Assembly: GCA_032622095.1 (NCBI GenBank)
Contig: CP136068.1
Coordinates: 11,515,729-11,579,728 of the forward strand
Source: Siphonodentalium dalli
Taxonomy: Eukaryota > Mollusca > Scaphopoda > Gadilida > Siphonodentaliidae
Length of the DNA: 64,000 nucleotides
Direction: 5' to 3'
A program made the translations under genes and the position numbers. A model generated the notes under the pieces. The model ran no database searches. It saw only the letters and a program-made list of their open reading frames with translations, and was not told the origin of the DNA. Positions 33,605 through 42,930 of the stretch are shown piece after piece. Positions within the stretch are counted from its first letter, which is position 1; every line of letters begins with the position of its first letter.

Positions 33605-34320
33605 TCAATGAGCAAATGAGCAATAAAAATGAGCAAATGAGCAAAAAAATGAGCAAATGAGCAAGAAAATGAGCAAATGAGCAATAAAAATGAGCAAATG
33701 AGCCAAAAAATGAGCAAATGAGCAAAAAAATGAGCAAATGAGCAAGAAAATGAGCAAATGAGCAAGAAAATGAGCAAATGAGCAATAAAAATGAGCAAAT
33801 GAGCAAATAAATGAGCAAAAAAAATGAGCAAATGAGCAAGAAAATGAGCAATAAAAATGAGCAAATGAGCAAAAAAAAATGAGCAAATGAGCAAGAAAAT
33901 GAGCAAATGAGCAATAAAAATGAGCAAATGAGCAAAAAAATGAGCAAATGAGCAAGAAAATGAGCAAATGAGCAAGAAAATGAGCAAATGAGCAATAAAA
34001 ATGAGCAAATGAGCAAATAAATGAGCAAATGAGCAAAAAAATGAGCAAATGAGCAAGAAAATGAGCAAATGAGCAATAAAAATGAGCAAATGAGCAAAAA
34101 AAATGAGCAAATGAGCAAGAAAATGAACAAATGAGCAATAAAAATGAGCAAATGAGCAAAAAAATGAGCAAATGAGCAAGAAAATGAACAAATGAGCAAG
34201 AAAATGAGCAAATGAGCAATAAAAATGAGCAAATGAGCAAATAAATGAGCAAATGAGCAAAAAAAAATGAGCAATAAAATGAGCAAATGAGCAATAAAAA
34301 TGAGCAAATGAGCAAAAAAA
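33605..34320 (+). repeat. ATGAGCAA minisatellite, left arm
   Basis: About 715 bp of ATGAGCAA units joined by AAAA, GAAA, TAAA and AT spacers. The mirror array is at 39775-40492. Total lengths agree within a few bases, yet the order of spacers differs. The long reverse-strand frames (Leu/Ile/Phe/Ala/His/Cys/Ser only) are artefacts of an 8-12-bp repeat without stops. Confidence 0.95.
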
Positions 34321-34603
34321 TGGGCATACCTGTATGTAGGCCTATCATTGGATGAATAGTCTGCCGGAGAAGTACTGTGTAGACAGGTCTTGACGGTAAG
34401 AGAGTCAGACGAGAAGTGAAGGCTTGGCTATTAAAACATAGTAATGCGATAGCGAACATCAAACGAGTCTGCGCACACATATCTGTCAAAAGGATACAAT
34501 AGCAGTCATTGGTCAATTTATCCCCGGTGTCAGCTCAGTACCCAATCGGGACGAAGCCGAAGGTCAACTCATTTTTTTTTTTTTGCTCATTATAGTACGT
34601 CAC

Positions 34604-34809
34604 TTGGACATTTTATCAGTTTATCACGTGATCACTAAATGTGGCAATCGGGTATCCACCGATGCCTGCAATTTATTATTTATAATAATTGGACTCATTG
34701 ATCTCACGTAAATAATACTCTTAGTTGTTCCAATAAAATAGTTATCAAATTCGATCACCAATAGATTTGACTGTGGAATATAATGACCTTTAACTTATTT
34801 ATCGATCTA
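34604..34809 (+). repeat. Intra-arm direct repeat, copy 2
   Basis: Near-identical to 33075-33281 (for example AATTTATT for AATATATT). Confidence 0.85.
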
Positions 34810-35612
34810 TGTTAGAACATGGTCTTAACAAAAAACTTGACCATAACAAAAATTACCTTACATTTATGCATGAATCTAATTAGACCATACGTAAATATTG
34901 TCAGCTTATCGTCTGATGAGCAAATCCGATGTTTATCAAAAATAGTACAACTTCCAGTTGGTAATTACTCTTACGAATGAAGAGCGTTGAACATATACGA
35001 AATTACTACACGAATGAACTGATATTTATATTTTCACATCTTACCAACAACAGATACAGACATAGTCATAGTGTTATACTATCTTACATGTACCCATGCT
35101 ATGACATCATTCGAATGGGCAATACACTCAAGGAGTTAAAGTGACACGAAACAAGGGACGTGATGTAATATTGGTGTATGAATCTTAAAGGAACACAAGA
35201 CACTCTAAAGGGACACTCATTATGAAGGAATGTTAACAATACAAGCGCACGAATGAAGAGCGTTGAATATATACGAAATTACTACACGAATGAATTGAAC
35301 CTTGAAATTTATATTTCACATCTTACCAACAACAGCTACAGGCATTATCATAGGGTTATACTGTCTTGCATATACACACGCTATGACATCATTAAAGGCG
35401 GACAATCCACTCACGGTGTGACAACAGATACAGACATAGGCATAGTGTTATACAGTCTTCTATGTACCAATGCTATGACATAATTAAAGGGGGATAATAC
35501 ACGCACGGTGTGGAATGTTAAAGTGACACGCGGGTAAGGGACGTGATGTAATATTGGTGAAACCCCCTCCCCCACTTATAGATATATAACGAAGACGAGA
35601 ATAACATGTTGA

Positions 35613-35801
35613 TGAAGTTTATTGAAATTTAATCATTGTCTGAATCTTCGCCCGTTAGATTTACTTCTAAGAGTTTCTTGAATTTTCTCATCGCTTCATC
35701 CGCAGCCCATTCATTATTATATCCGTGTTTGGTCAGTTTGACCATTTTCTTCATGATAGCGTTATGTATGCGGGATGTTTTCAATCGATGCTGGTATTCT
35801 A
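35613..35801 (-). pseudogene. Duplicated 3' end of the C2H2 cassette, left arm
   Basis: A 189-bp tandem duplicate of 35802-35990 covering the last ~55 codons and polyadenylation signal of the adjacent gene. It differs by Glu for Ala in the final LLxVNLTGEDSDND. The right arm has the same duplicate with the same difference, so the tandem duplication is older than the palindrome. Confidence 0.85.
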
Positions 35802-35805
35802 GAAG

Positions 35806-35811
35806 TTTATT
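35806..35811 (-). terminator. Polyadenylation signal AATAAA, left-arm cassette
   Basis: TTTATT on the plus strand, five bases after the stop of the 35817-36419 frame, giving a very short 3' UTR. Confidence 0.6.
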
Positions 35812-35816
35812 GAAAT

Positions 35817-36419
35817 TTAATCATTGTCTGAATCTTCGCCCGTTAGATTTACTGCTAAGAGTTTCTTGAATTTTCTCATCGCTTCATCCGCAGCCCATTC
35901 ATTATTATATCCGTGTTTGGTCAGTTTGACCATTTTCTTCATGATAGCGTTATGTATGCGGGATGTTTTCAATCGATGCTGGTATTCTATCAATCGTCTG
36001 TAACTTTTGAGAAAGAGAGAAAACTCTGTGTCGATGCGTTCTAGCTGAGCTTTTCCATCATCCTCTTCTCCCGACACGCCCTCTTCTTCCATCAGTTGAT
36101 CAAACTTATCAGACAATGCTTTCACATCATCGATGACGCGTTTCATCATACTTTTGAATGTGTTCATCTCATTGACGCATCGCGCAGCTTTCTTACGGCC
36201 GAATACCGTTCTACTACCGGCGATAGTATCATCCTCTGAATCTGATAGAGTTCCCCGTTCATCTTCATCTGAATCTAGACCCGCTTCGTCAGATTCATCG
36301 GTATCTTCTCCGAAGAGAGTTGGTTTTGTCTCGGACATAACTCCTTGTTTAATCTGTTTATGTCTTTGTAGATTGTAGTTCGTCGATAAAATAATGCCAC
36401 ATAAATCACACCCGTGCAT
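35817..36419 (-). CDS. C2H2 zinc-finger/acidic protein, left arm (finger damaged)
   Basis: 200 residues, almost identical to the right-arm copy. Residues 4-27 are a C2H2-type finger, CDLC-x12-H-x4-, but the last His is Gln here (HKQIKQ instead of HKQIKH), so this copy should not bind zinc normally. Next come an acidic segment (residues about 37-67; DTDESDE, SDEDERG, SDSEDD) and a predicted helical, charged region (about 80-185). The ATG lies inside the end of the preceding finger frame (36406-36606), in another frame. A 189-bp partial duplicate follows. Family unknown; DNA or RNA binding in the element's life cycle is inferred only from the finger. Confidence 0.75.
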   Translation of the reverse strand: MHGCDLCGIILSTNYNLQRHKQIKQGVMSETKPTLFGEDTDESDEAGLDSDEDERGTLSDSEDDTIAGSRTVFGRKKAARCVNEMNTFKSMMKRVIDDVKALSDKFDQLMEEEGVSGEEDDGKAQLERIDTEFSLFLKSYRRLIEYQHRLKTSRIHNAIMKKMVKLTKHGYNNEWAADEAMRKFKKLLAVNLTGEDSDND

Positions 36420-36606
36420 TATCGCGAATTATTGGAAGAACCATCACTCTTATAAGTAGTTGTTGTTGTTGTTGTGGCTGATGTGGCTGATGATACTGTT
36501 GTTGTTGTTGTTGTTGTTCTGAAGGTGTGTGTTTAACTTTGATATGACGCTTCAAACTATCTTGCCAAGCATAGACACTTAAGCACTCTTCACATTGATA
36601 CTTCAT
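36406..36606 (-). CDS. Single C2H2 finger, Gln-rich small protein, left arm
   Basis: 66 codons: a classical finger YQCEECLSVYAWQDSLKRHI with H-x4-H (C5, C8, H21, H26), then a (CAA)n-encoded Gln tract interrupted by YHQPHQP, then a short tail. It overlaps the start of the second frame by 14 bp. TATATAAATA (plus-strand 36651-36660) lies 45 bp upstream of the ATG. Two single-finger frames in overlapping registers could be two proteins, or one protein made by frameshifting or splicing; the sequence does not decide. The right-arm copy is cut short by a nonsense change. Confidence 0.65.
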   Translation of the reverse strand: MKYQCEECLSVYAWQDSLKRHIKVKHTPSEQQQQQQQYHQPHQPQQQQQLLIRVMVLPIIRDNARV

Positions 36607-36650
36607 TTTCCTATATAATCAGTGAAATCGAGCGTTCTTCTATGCACCTA

Positions 36651-36660
36651 TATTTATATA
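36651..36660 (-). promoter_or_regulatory. TATA box of left-arm cassette
   Basis: TATATAAATA read on the minus strand, mirrored at 37433-37442. Position relative to the ATG fits a core promoter with a short leader. Confidence 0.5.
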
Positions 36661-36874
36661 GAACAGAAACAAGGGAAACGTGGTGGACTAGTTAACTAGT
36701 TCAGGCTGTCGTTCACAACGTCTCTTACTGTTGTTTGTACTGGATACAAATTTATCACATTAGCTACAATACAACCTACCTATTCAAATGTCAAAACAAT
36801 TATGAGTGATTTCAATATGAACACTCTATTATATAGATATGTGTAACCTGGTGACTGACATGATGATACAGTTA

Positions 36875-37220
36875 TGCACTAAATAATGGACTGCTTAACC
36901 ACAGCAGAATTATAGGTAACTTTTCAGGAGTTAGTCGGAAATATGGCTTGTTGCCATTCATCGGAAAGCTCTCACCGCCGCAGGCGGCGGCGGCGGCGGC
37001 GGTATTGCGATATTTTACTGCGGCGGCGGTGTCGCCACCGCCGCCGGGGTCCGCCGCCGTCGGACCCCCCAGTAAAATACTGCAATGCCGCCACCGCCGC
37101 CGCCGCCGCCTGCGGCGGTGAGAGCTTTCCGATGAATGGCAACAAGCCATATTTCCGACTAACTCCTGAAAAGTTACCTATAATTCTGCTGTGGTTAAGC
37201 AGTCCATTATTTAGTGCATA
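36875..37220. mobile_element. MITE family H at the exact apex of the palindrome
   Basis: Outer ends GCACTAAATAATGGACTGC / GCAGTCCATTATTTAGTGC and inner arms GTCGGAAATATGGCTTGTTG...CATTCATCGGA match the MITE at 28470-28660 and the partial copy at 58500-58625. Unlike those, its middle is expanded by GC-rich (CGG)n sequence. Because the MITE is itself an inverted repeat and sits at the symmetry centre, it probably caused the palindrome. The mirrored ORFs across it (36872-37150 minus, 36943-37221 plus; Arg-rich) are by-products of the CGG repeats. Confidence 0.8.
37011..37079. other. Potential T-shaped three-way junction at the palindrome centre
   Basis: Stem TATTTTACTG (37011-37020) pairs with CAGTAAAATA (37070-37079). 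Between them are hairpin 1, CGGCGGCGGTG (37021-37031), loop TCGC, CACCGCCGCCG (37036-37046), and hairpin 2, GGGTCCG (37047-37053), loop CCGCCGT, CGGACCC (37061-37067). The symmetry centre of the element falls between the two hairpins. The main stem continues outward for 5 kb. Confidence 0.8.
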
Positions 37221-37432
37221 ACTGTATCATCATGTCAGTCACCAGGTTACACATATCTATATAATAGAGTGTTCATATTGAAATCACTCATAATTGCATT
37301 GACATTTGAATAGGTAGGTTGTATTGTAGCTAATGTGATAAATTTGTATCCAGTACAAACAACAGTAAGAGACGTTGTGAACGACAGCCTGAACTAGTTA
37401 ACTAGTCCACCACGTTTCCCTTGTTTCTGTTC

Positions 37433-37442
37433 TATATAAATA
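37433..37442 (+). promoter_or_regulatory. TATA box of right-arm cassette
   Basis: TATATAAATA, 45 bp before the ATG at 37487; mirror of 36651-36660. Confidence 0.5.
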
Positions 37443-37486
37443 TAGGTGCATAGAAGAACGCTCGATTTCACTGATTATATAGGAAA

Positions 37487-37630
37487 ATGAAGTATCAATG
37501 TGAAGAGTGCTTAAGTGTCTATGCTTGGCAAGATAGTTTGAAGCGTCATATCAAAGTTAAACACACACCTTCAGAACAACAACAACAACAACAGTATCAT
37601 CAGCCACATCAGCCACAACAACAACAATAA
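37487..37630 (+). pseudogene. Single C2H2 finger frame, right arm, truncated by nonsense
   Basis: Same start and finger as the left-arm frame (YQCEEC...H-x4-H), but with one fewer CAA codon in the first Gln tract and a TAA (37628-37630) where the left arm has CAA. The finger survives; the last third is lost. A C-to-T change explains the stop. Confidence 0.7.
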
Positions 37631-37670
37631 CTACTTATAAGAGTGATGGTTCTTCCAATAATTCGCGATA

Positions 37671-38273
37671 ATGCACGGGTGTGATTTATGTGGCATTATT
37701 TTATCGACGAACTACAATCTACAAAGACATAAACAGATTAAACACGGAGTTATGTCCGAGACAAAACCAACTCTCTTCGGAGAAGATACCGATGAATCTG
37801 ACGAAGCGGGTCTAGATTCAGATGAAGATGAACGGGGAACTCTATCAGATTCAGAGGATGATACTATCGCCGGTAGTAGAACGGTATTCGGCCGTAAGAA
37901 AGCTGCGCGATGCGTCAATGAGATGAACACATTCAAAAGTATGATGAAACGCGTCATCGATGATGTGAAAGCATTGTCTGATAAGTTTGATCAACTGATG
38001 GAAGAAGAGGGCGTGTCGGGAGAAGAGGATGATGGAAAAGCTCAGCTAGAACGCATCGACACAGAGTTTTCTCTCTTTCTCAAAAGTTACAGACGATTGA
38101 TAGAATACCAGCATCGATTGAAAACATCCCGCATACATAACGCTATCATGAAGAAAATGGTCAAACTGACCAAACACGGATATAATAATGAATGGGCTGC
38201 GGATGAAGCGATGAGAAAATTCAAGAAACTCTTAGCAGTAAATCTAACGGGCGAAGATTCAGACAATGATTAA
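37671..38273 (+). CDS. C2H2 zinc-finger/acidic protein, right arm (finger intact)
   Basis: 200 residues. Finger CDLCGIILSTNYNLQRH-KQIKH (C4, C7, H20, H25), acidic segment (about 37-67), then a charged helical region rich in Lys, Arg, Asp and Glu (KSMMKRVIDDVKALSDKF, LMEEEGVSGEEDD, YRRLIEYQHRLK). Only a His/Gln difference in the finger separates it from the left-arm protein. The stop at 38273 is followed within five bases by AATAAA. I recognise no Polinton core protein here; it may be a regulatory or packaging accessory of the parental element. Preservation of both arm copies may reflect youth rather than selection. Confidence 0.8.
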   Translation: MHGCDLCGIILSTNYNLQRHKQIKHGVMSETKPTLFGEDTDESDEAGLDSDEDERGTLSDSEDDTIAGSRTVFGRKKAARCVNEMNTFKSMMKRVIDDVKALSDKFDQLMEEEGVSGEEDDGKAQLERIDTEFSLFLKSYRRLIEYQHRLKTSRIHNAIMKKMVKLTKHGYNNEWAADEAMRKFKKLLAVNLTGEDSDND

Positions 38274-38482
38274 ATTTCAATAAACTTCTAGAATACCAGC
38301 ATCGATTGAAAACATCCCGCATACATAACGCTAGCTATCATGAAGAAAATGGTCAAACTGACCAAACACGGATATAATAATGAATGGGCTGCGGATGAAG
38401 CGATGAGAAAATTCAAGAAACTCTTAGAAGTAAATCTAACGGGCGAAGATTCAGACAATGATTAAATTTCAATAAACTTCAT
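38101..38482 (+). repeat. 189/193-bp tandem duplication of cassette 3' end, right arm
   Basis: Positions 38101-38289 are repeated at 38290-38482, the second copy carrying an extra AGCT (about 38333) and the LLEVNL variant. Mirror of 35613-35990. Confidence 0.85.
38279..38284 (+). terminator. Polyadenylation signal AATAAA, right-arm cassette
   Basis: AATAAA just after the stop codon of the 37671-38273 frame; repeated after the duplicated 3' end (about 38471). Confidence 0.6.
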
Positions 38483-39774
38483 CAACATGTTATTCTCGTC
38501 TTCGTTATATATCTATAAGTGGGGGAGGGGGTTTCACCAATATTACATCACGTCCCTTACCCGCGTGTCACTTTAACATTCCACACCGTGCGTGTATTAT
38601 CCCCCTTTAATTATGTCATAGCATTGGTACATAGAAGACTGTATAACACTATGCCTATGTCTGTATCTGTTGTCACACCGTGAGTGGATTGTCCGCCTTT
38701 AATGATGTCATAGCGTGTGTATATGCAAGACAGTATAACCCTATGATAATGCCTGTAGCTGTTGTTGGTAAGATGTGAAATATAAATTTCAAGGTTCAAT
38801 TCATTCGTGTAGTAATTTCGTATATGTTCAACGCTCTTCATTCGTGCGCTTGTATTGTTAACATTCCTTCATAATGAGTGTCCCTTTAGAGTGTCTTGTG
38901 TTCCTTTAAGATTCATACACCAATATTACATCACGTCCCTTGTTTCGTGTCACTTTAACTCCTTGAGTGTATTGCCCATTCGAATGATGTCATAGCATGG
39001 GTACATGTAAGATAGTATAACACTATGACTATGTCTGTATCTGTTGTTGGTAAGATGTGAAAATATAAATATCAGTTCATTCGTGTAGTAATTTCGTATA
39101 TGTTCAACGCTCTTCATTCGTAAGAGTAATTACCAACTGGAAGTTGTACTATTTTTGATAAACATCGGATTTGCTCATCAGACGATAAGCTGACAATATT
39201 TACGTATGGTCTAATTAGATTCATGCATAAATGTAAGGTAATTTTTGTTATGGTCAAGTTTTTTGTTAAGACCATGTTCTAACATAGATCGATAAATAAG
39301 TTAAAGGTCATTATATTCCACAGTCAAATCTATTGGTGATCGAATTTGATAACTATTTTATTGGAACAACTAAGAGTATTATTTACGTGAGATCAATGAG
39401 TCCAATTATTATAAATAATAAATTGCAGGCATCGGTGGATACCCGATTGCCACATTTAGTGATCACGTGATAAACTGATAAAATGTCCAAGTGACGTACT
39501 ATAATGAGCAAAAAAAAAAAAATGAGTTGACCTTCGGCTTCGTCCCGATTGGGTACTGAGCTGACACCGGGGATAAATTGACCAATGACTGCTATTGTAT
39601 CCTTTTGACAGATATGTGTGCGCAGACTCGTTTGATGTTCGCTATCGCATTACTATGTTTTAATAGCCAAGCCTTCACTTCTCGTCTGACTCTCTTACCG
39701 TCAAGACCTGTCTACACAGTACTTCTCCGGCAGACTATTCATCCAATGATAGGCCTACATACAAGTATGCCCAT
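38483..39774 (-). repeat. Right-arm mirror of 34320-35612
   Basis: Inverted copy of the left-arm intra-arm repeats, including GAAGAGCGTTGAAC-type blocks (38593-38880, 39000-39120) and the 39285-39490 direct-repeat copy. A frame opening at 39578 (MTNDCYCILLTDMCAQTRL) runs only into the minisatellite and is not called as a gene. Confidence 0.85.
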
Positions 39775-40492
39775 TTTTTTGCTCATTTGCTCATTTTTAT
39801 TGCTCATTTGCTCATTTTATTGCTCATTTTTTTTTGCTCATTTGCTCATTTATTTGCTCATTTGCTCATTTTTATTGCTCATTTGCTCATTTTCTTGCTC
39901 ATTTGCTCATTTTCTTGCTCATTTGCTCATTTTTTTTGCTCATTTGCTCATTTTTATTGCTCATTTGCTCATTTTCTTGCTCATTTGCTCATTTTTTTTG
40001 CTCATTTGCTCATTTTTATTGCTCATTTGCTCATTTTCTTGCTCATTTGCTCATTTTTTTGCTCATTTGCTCATTTATTTGCTCATTTGCTCATTTTTAT
40101 TGCTCATTTGCTCATTTTCTTGCTCATTTGCTCATTTTCTTGCTCATTTGCTCATTTTTTTGCTCATTTGCTCATTTTTATTGCTCATTTGCTCATTTTC
40201 TTGCTCATTTGCTCATTTTTTTTGCTCATTTGCTCATTTTTATTGCTCATTTGCTCATTTTCTTGCTCATTTGCTCATTTTTTTTGCTCATTTGCTCATT
40301 TATTTGCTCATTTGCTCATTTTTATTGCTCATTTGCTCATTTTCTTGCTCATTTGCTCATTTTCTTGCTCATTTGCTCATTTTTTTGCTCATTTGCTCAT
40401 TTGCTCATTTTTATTGCTCATTTGCTCATTTTCTTGCTCATTTGCTCATTTTTTTGCTCATTTGCTCATTTTTATTGCTCATTTGCTCATTG
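39775..40492 (-). repeat. ATGAGCAA minisatellite, right arm
   Basis: Inverted counterpart of 33605-34320 with a different order of spacer variants. The large Leu/Ile/Phe-rich plus-strand frames here are artefacts. Confidence 0.95.
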
Positions 40493-41834
40493 ATTGGTGC
40501 ATACTCAAGAGTCATAGACCTAACATCCAATGTACGTTAATGGTGTCATAGCGTGGGTACATAGAAGACTGTATAACACTATGCCTATGTCCGTATCTGT
40601 TGTCACACCGTGAGTGGATTGTCCGCCTTTAATGATGTCATAGCGTGTGTACATGCAAGACAGTATAATACTATGATTATGTCTGTAACTGTTGTTGGTA
40701 AGATGTGAAATATAAATTTCAAGGTTCAATTCATTCGTGTAGTAATTTCGTATATGTTCAACGCTCTTCATTCGTGCGCTTGTATTGTTAACATTCATTC
40801 ATAATGAGTGTCCCTTTAGATCGATAAATAAGTTAAAAGGTCATTACATTCCACAGTCAAATCTATTGGTGATCGAATTTGATAACTATTTTATTGGAAC
40901 AACTAAGAGTATTATTCACGTGAGATCAATGAGTCCAATTATTATAAATAATATATTGCAGGCATCGGTGGATACCCGATTGCCACATTTAGTGATCACG
41001 TGATAAACTGATAAAATGTCCAAAGCGTAAGTATGAATGTGGGGCGATAAGTGGTTATTACGTAATGTTGTTATAACAATGTCATCAAAGCAATTTCTAT
41101 AATTGGATGTCCTGGACGTATGCATGTTTTGGCTAACTAATTATCGTGTGAATGACACAGTTTATCAACCTTAATTGATACTAACCCGTTTGTTCTGACA
41201 TTAAATCGATATGTTTTCTGAATACCATATAGCTGTGACCGGGGAAATAATAGAATTCATTTGGTAAAGCAAAGGTGTGAAAGACACATTGTTAACACCA
41301 ATGTGGCGTGTGTGATTGCGTGTACATCGCTCATGTTCCATGTAAAAATGGCTGAGATTAAATCATCATTCATTCAATATGACAGTTCATTCTGGGGGGT
41401 TGTAATTTCGCCTTACCATTTTCGACCGTTAGTGATTCAACATAGTACATTTCAATACTTCCAATAATTCACGAAAATACACGCCTGTCATATACTCAAT
41501 AACTTCATATAGAGATAAGTAAAGAATAAACGCTCTTTATTATTTATGTAAAAGTAATGGTGTCTATTTTCAGGTATGACAATTATATGAACTGCGTCCG
41601 TTAAACACTGGAATGTATGCATTCATACCGTTGGTCACAATGTCCAACATTACAGCGACTGTCCATACACATATAATTGGTATAAAGATATTTCTAAACA
41701 TCGATTAATAAATACATTGAAACATTGGTTGAACAAAAAAATAACGAAAGATATTGCGCGCAAATAATTTAACATTCGATATTTTTTAATATCGAGATTA
41801 TGAGAAACCGAAAAACTCGTTATAAATTTTTTAT
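40493..41834 (-). repeat. Right-arm mirror of 32265-33604
   Basis: Near-identical inverted copy; includes the reverse AATAAAGAGCGTT word at about 41530 (left-arm copy at 32559). No gene. Confidence 0.9.
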
Positions 41835-42015
41835 TTAAACTTTTTTTTAGAGAAATAATTTTGAGGGTTTTGAAATTTTTTCTTTTTTTGAAATTTGGGG
41901 GTTTTGAATTTTTTTGTGGAAAAAATTAATTTTAGGGTTTTGAAATTTTTTGGAAAAAATTAATTTTGGAATTTTTGAAAAATTTTTTGGGTTTTGATAT
42001 TTTGGAAGTTTTGGG
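41835..42015 (-). repeat. Subterminal AT-rich repeat, right arm
   Basis: GGGTTTTGAAATTTTTT units mirroring 32080-32265. The outermost ~25 bp next to it differ slightly between arms (AACATGG versus AAAATTGG near 32063/42032). Confidence 0.7.
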
Positions 42016-42090
42016 AATATTTTAGTACAACCAATTTTGACCCAAAGATTCTATTTTTAGATGTGGCTCTAACGAGGCCCCTATTCTTCT

Positions 42091-42096
42091 ATTCTG
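42091..42096. repeat. Right 6-bp target site duplication of palindromic element
   Basis: ATTCTG, directly after the terminal CCTATTCTTCT, followed by TTTATCGCG as at the empty site. Confidence 0.97.
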
Positions 42097-42930
42097 TTTA
42101 TCGCGACTAATCCGTTCACCAATAATGAAGTATTTATTTATTTACAACTGCATATACATTGGACGTTATAATATGATACATGAACATCATAACACATTAG
42201 TTCGATAAAAGATGATAACTGGGTTTTACATATTGAGATGTATCAATCAATCTAGTGGGTTGGACTAAGATCTCGAGGACACCTGGCTATCATATCCCCA
42301 TGAAGATACAGATGTTTCAAAACAAATTCCAGGTGCTCCTCTGTTCATGGTGCTATATATTGGCTAAATATTCTCAGTTTAAACGAAATGATGCTGCGCA
42401 ACTATATAAGCTACATGTGCCAGACACAGCGAGATTTTAAGTTGTTTATGTCAGTCGATGAGTCTGTTCTAAAACCCTTGTCAGATGTCAGTATTGGGAG
42501 GATCCTGAGAAGTATTGTTCTACTAACTGCATGTTCTTGTATATCAGAAGAAATATAGTTTGACTGCACACTGCGACCACTATTTTTGAACAGGCCTACC
42601 ATATCTCTTGACAAATGGTAACTTTTTGTGGAAACTGTATTGAATTGAACAGACTCAATATTGTTATAATATATATGCAATCCTCTGACGGTTCGACGTC
42701 TCTCGGTTTGCACGAATATATGTATCTCTTCAATAGAATGATAAATATACGTTTAATGCTTCTTCTATGTATCTCTTTTTGCTAGCTCATTGTGATTGTG
42801 TGAATGCCCTGATTGCCATCCCCATATAAATATGACAATTAAGAAGATATAATTGTTCAAGTGACTTAAGTGGCTCACCATATGTCTGGATTGTGAAATG
42901 TGAACGCCCAAAACTACTTAAAATGATATG
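42097..42930. other. Tandem-unit DNA right of the insertion, no gene seen
   Basis: Identical apart from rare substitutions to 48129-48962. Short frames at 42255-42440 (+) and 42411-42713 (-) lack recognisable domains. Confidence 0.4.

Larger units (their letters stand above)
32007..42090. mobile_element. 10,084-bp palindromic Polinton-like element
   Basis: Starts AGAAGAATAGGGGCCTCG and ends with its reverse complement. The two halves (32007-37046 and 37047-42090) are inverted copies throughout, with mirrored positions summing to 74,090-74,098; the small drift comes from a few short indels. Base differences between arms are rare. A 6-bp target duplication and 5'-AG termini are diagnostic of Polinton/Maverick elements, but those usually have terminal repeats of a few hundred bp to about 1 kb around 15-20 kb of genes. 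Here the terminal repeat is half the element, and no DNA polymerase B, integrase, ATPase, protease or capsid gene is present. Each arm carries tandem repeats, duplicated segments and a C2H2 cassette. It is therefore non-autonomous, presumably mobilised in trans. Confidence 0.93.

Noticed and set aside
33547-34516. Long Leu/Ile/Phe/Ser-rich open frames (about 237-303 codons) resembling membrane proteins
   Set aside because: They are translations of the ATGAGCAA minisatellite, which lacks stops in several frames at once; the same happens at 39578-40551.
36872-37221. Mirrored Arg-rich frames at the palindrome apex as genes
   Set aside because: They are read from CGG/CCG repeats and the MITE inverted arms, on both strands symmetrically.
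32007-42090. Palindrome as a missed-adapter (chimeric read) artefact
   Set aside because: Such artefacts would also mirror the flanking DNA. Here the flanks differ, an exact 6-bp duplication and an empty site exist, and the arms differ by substitutions and indels. Long-read confirmation is still advisable.
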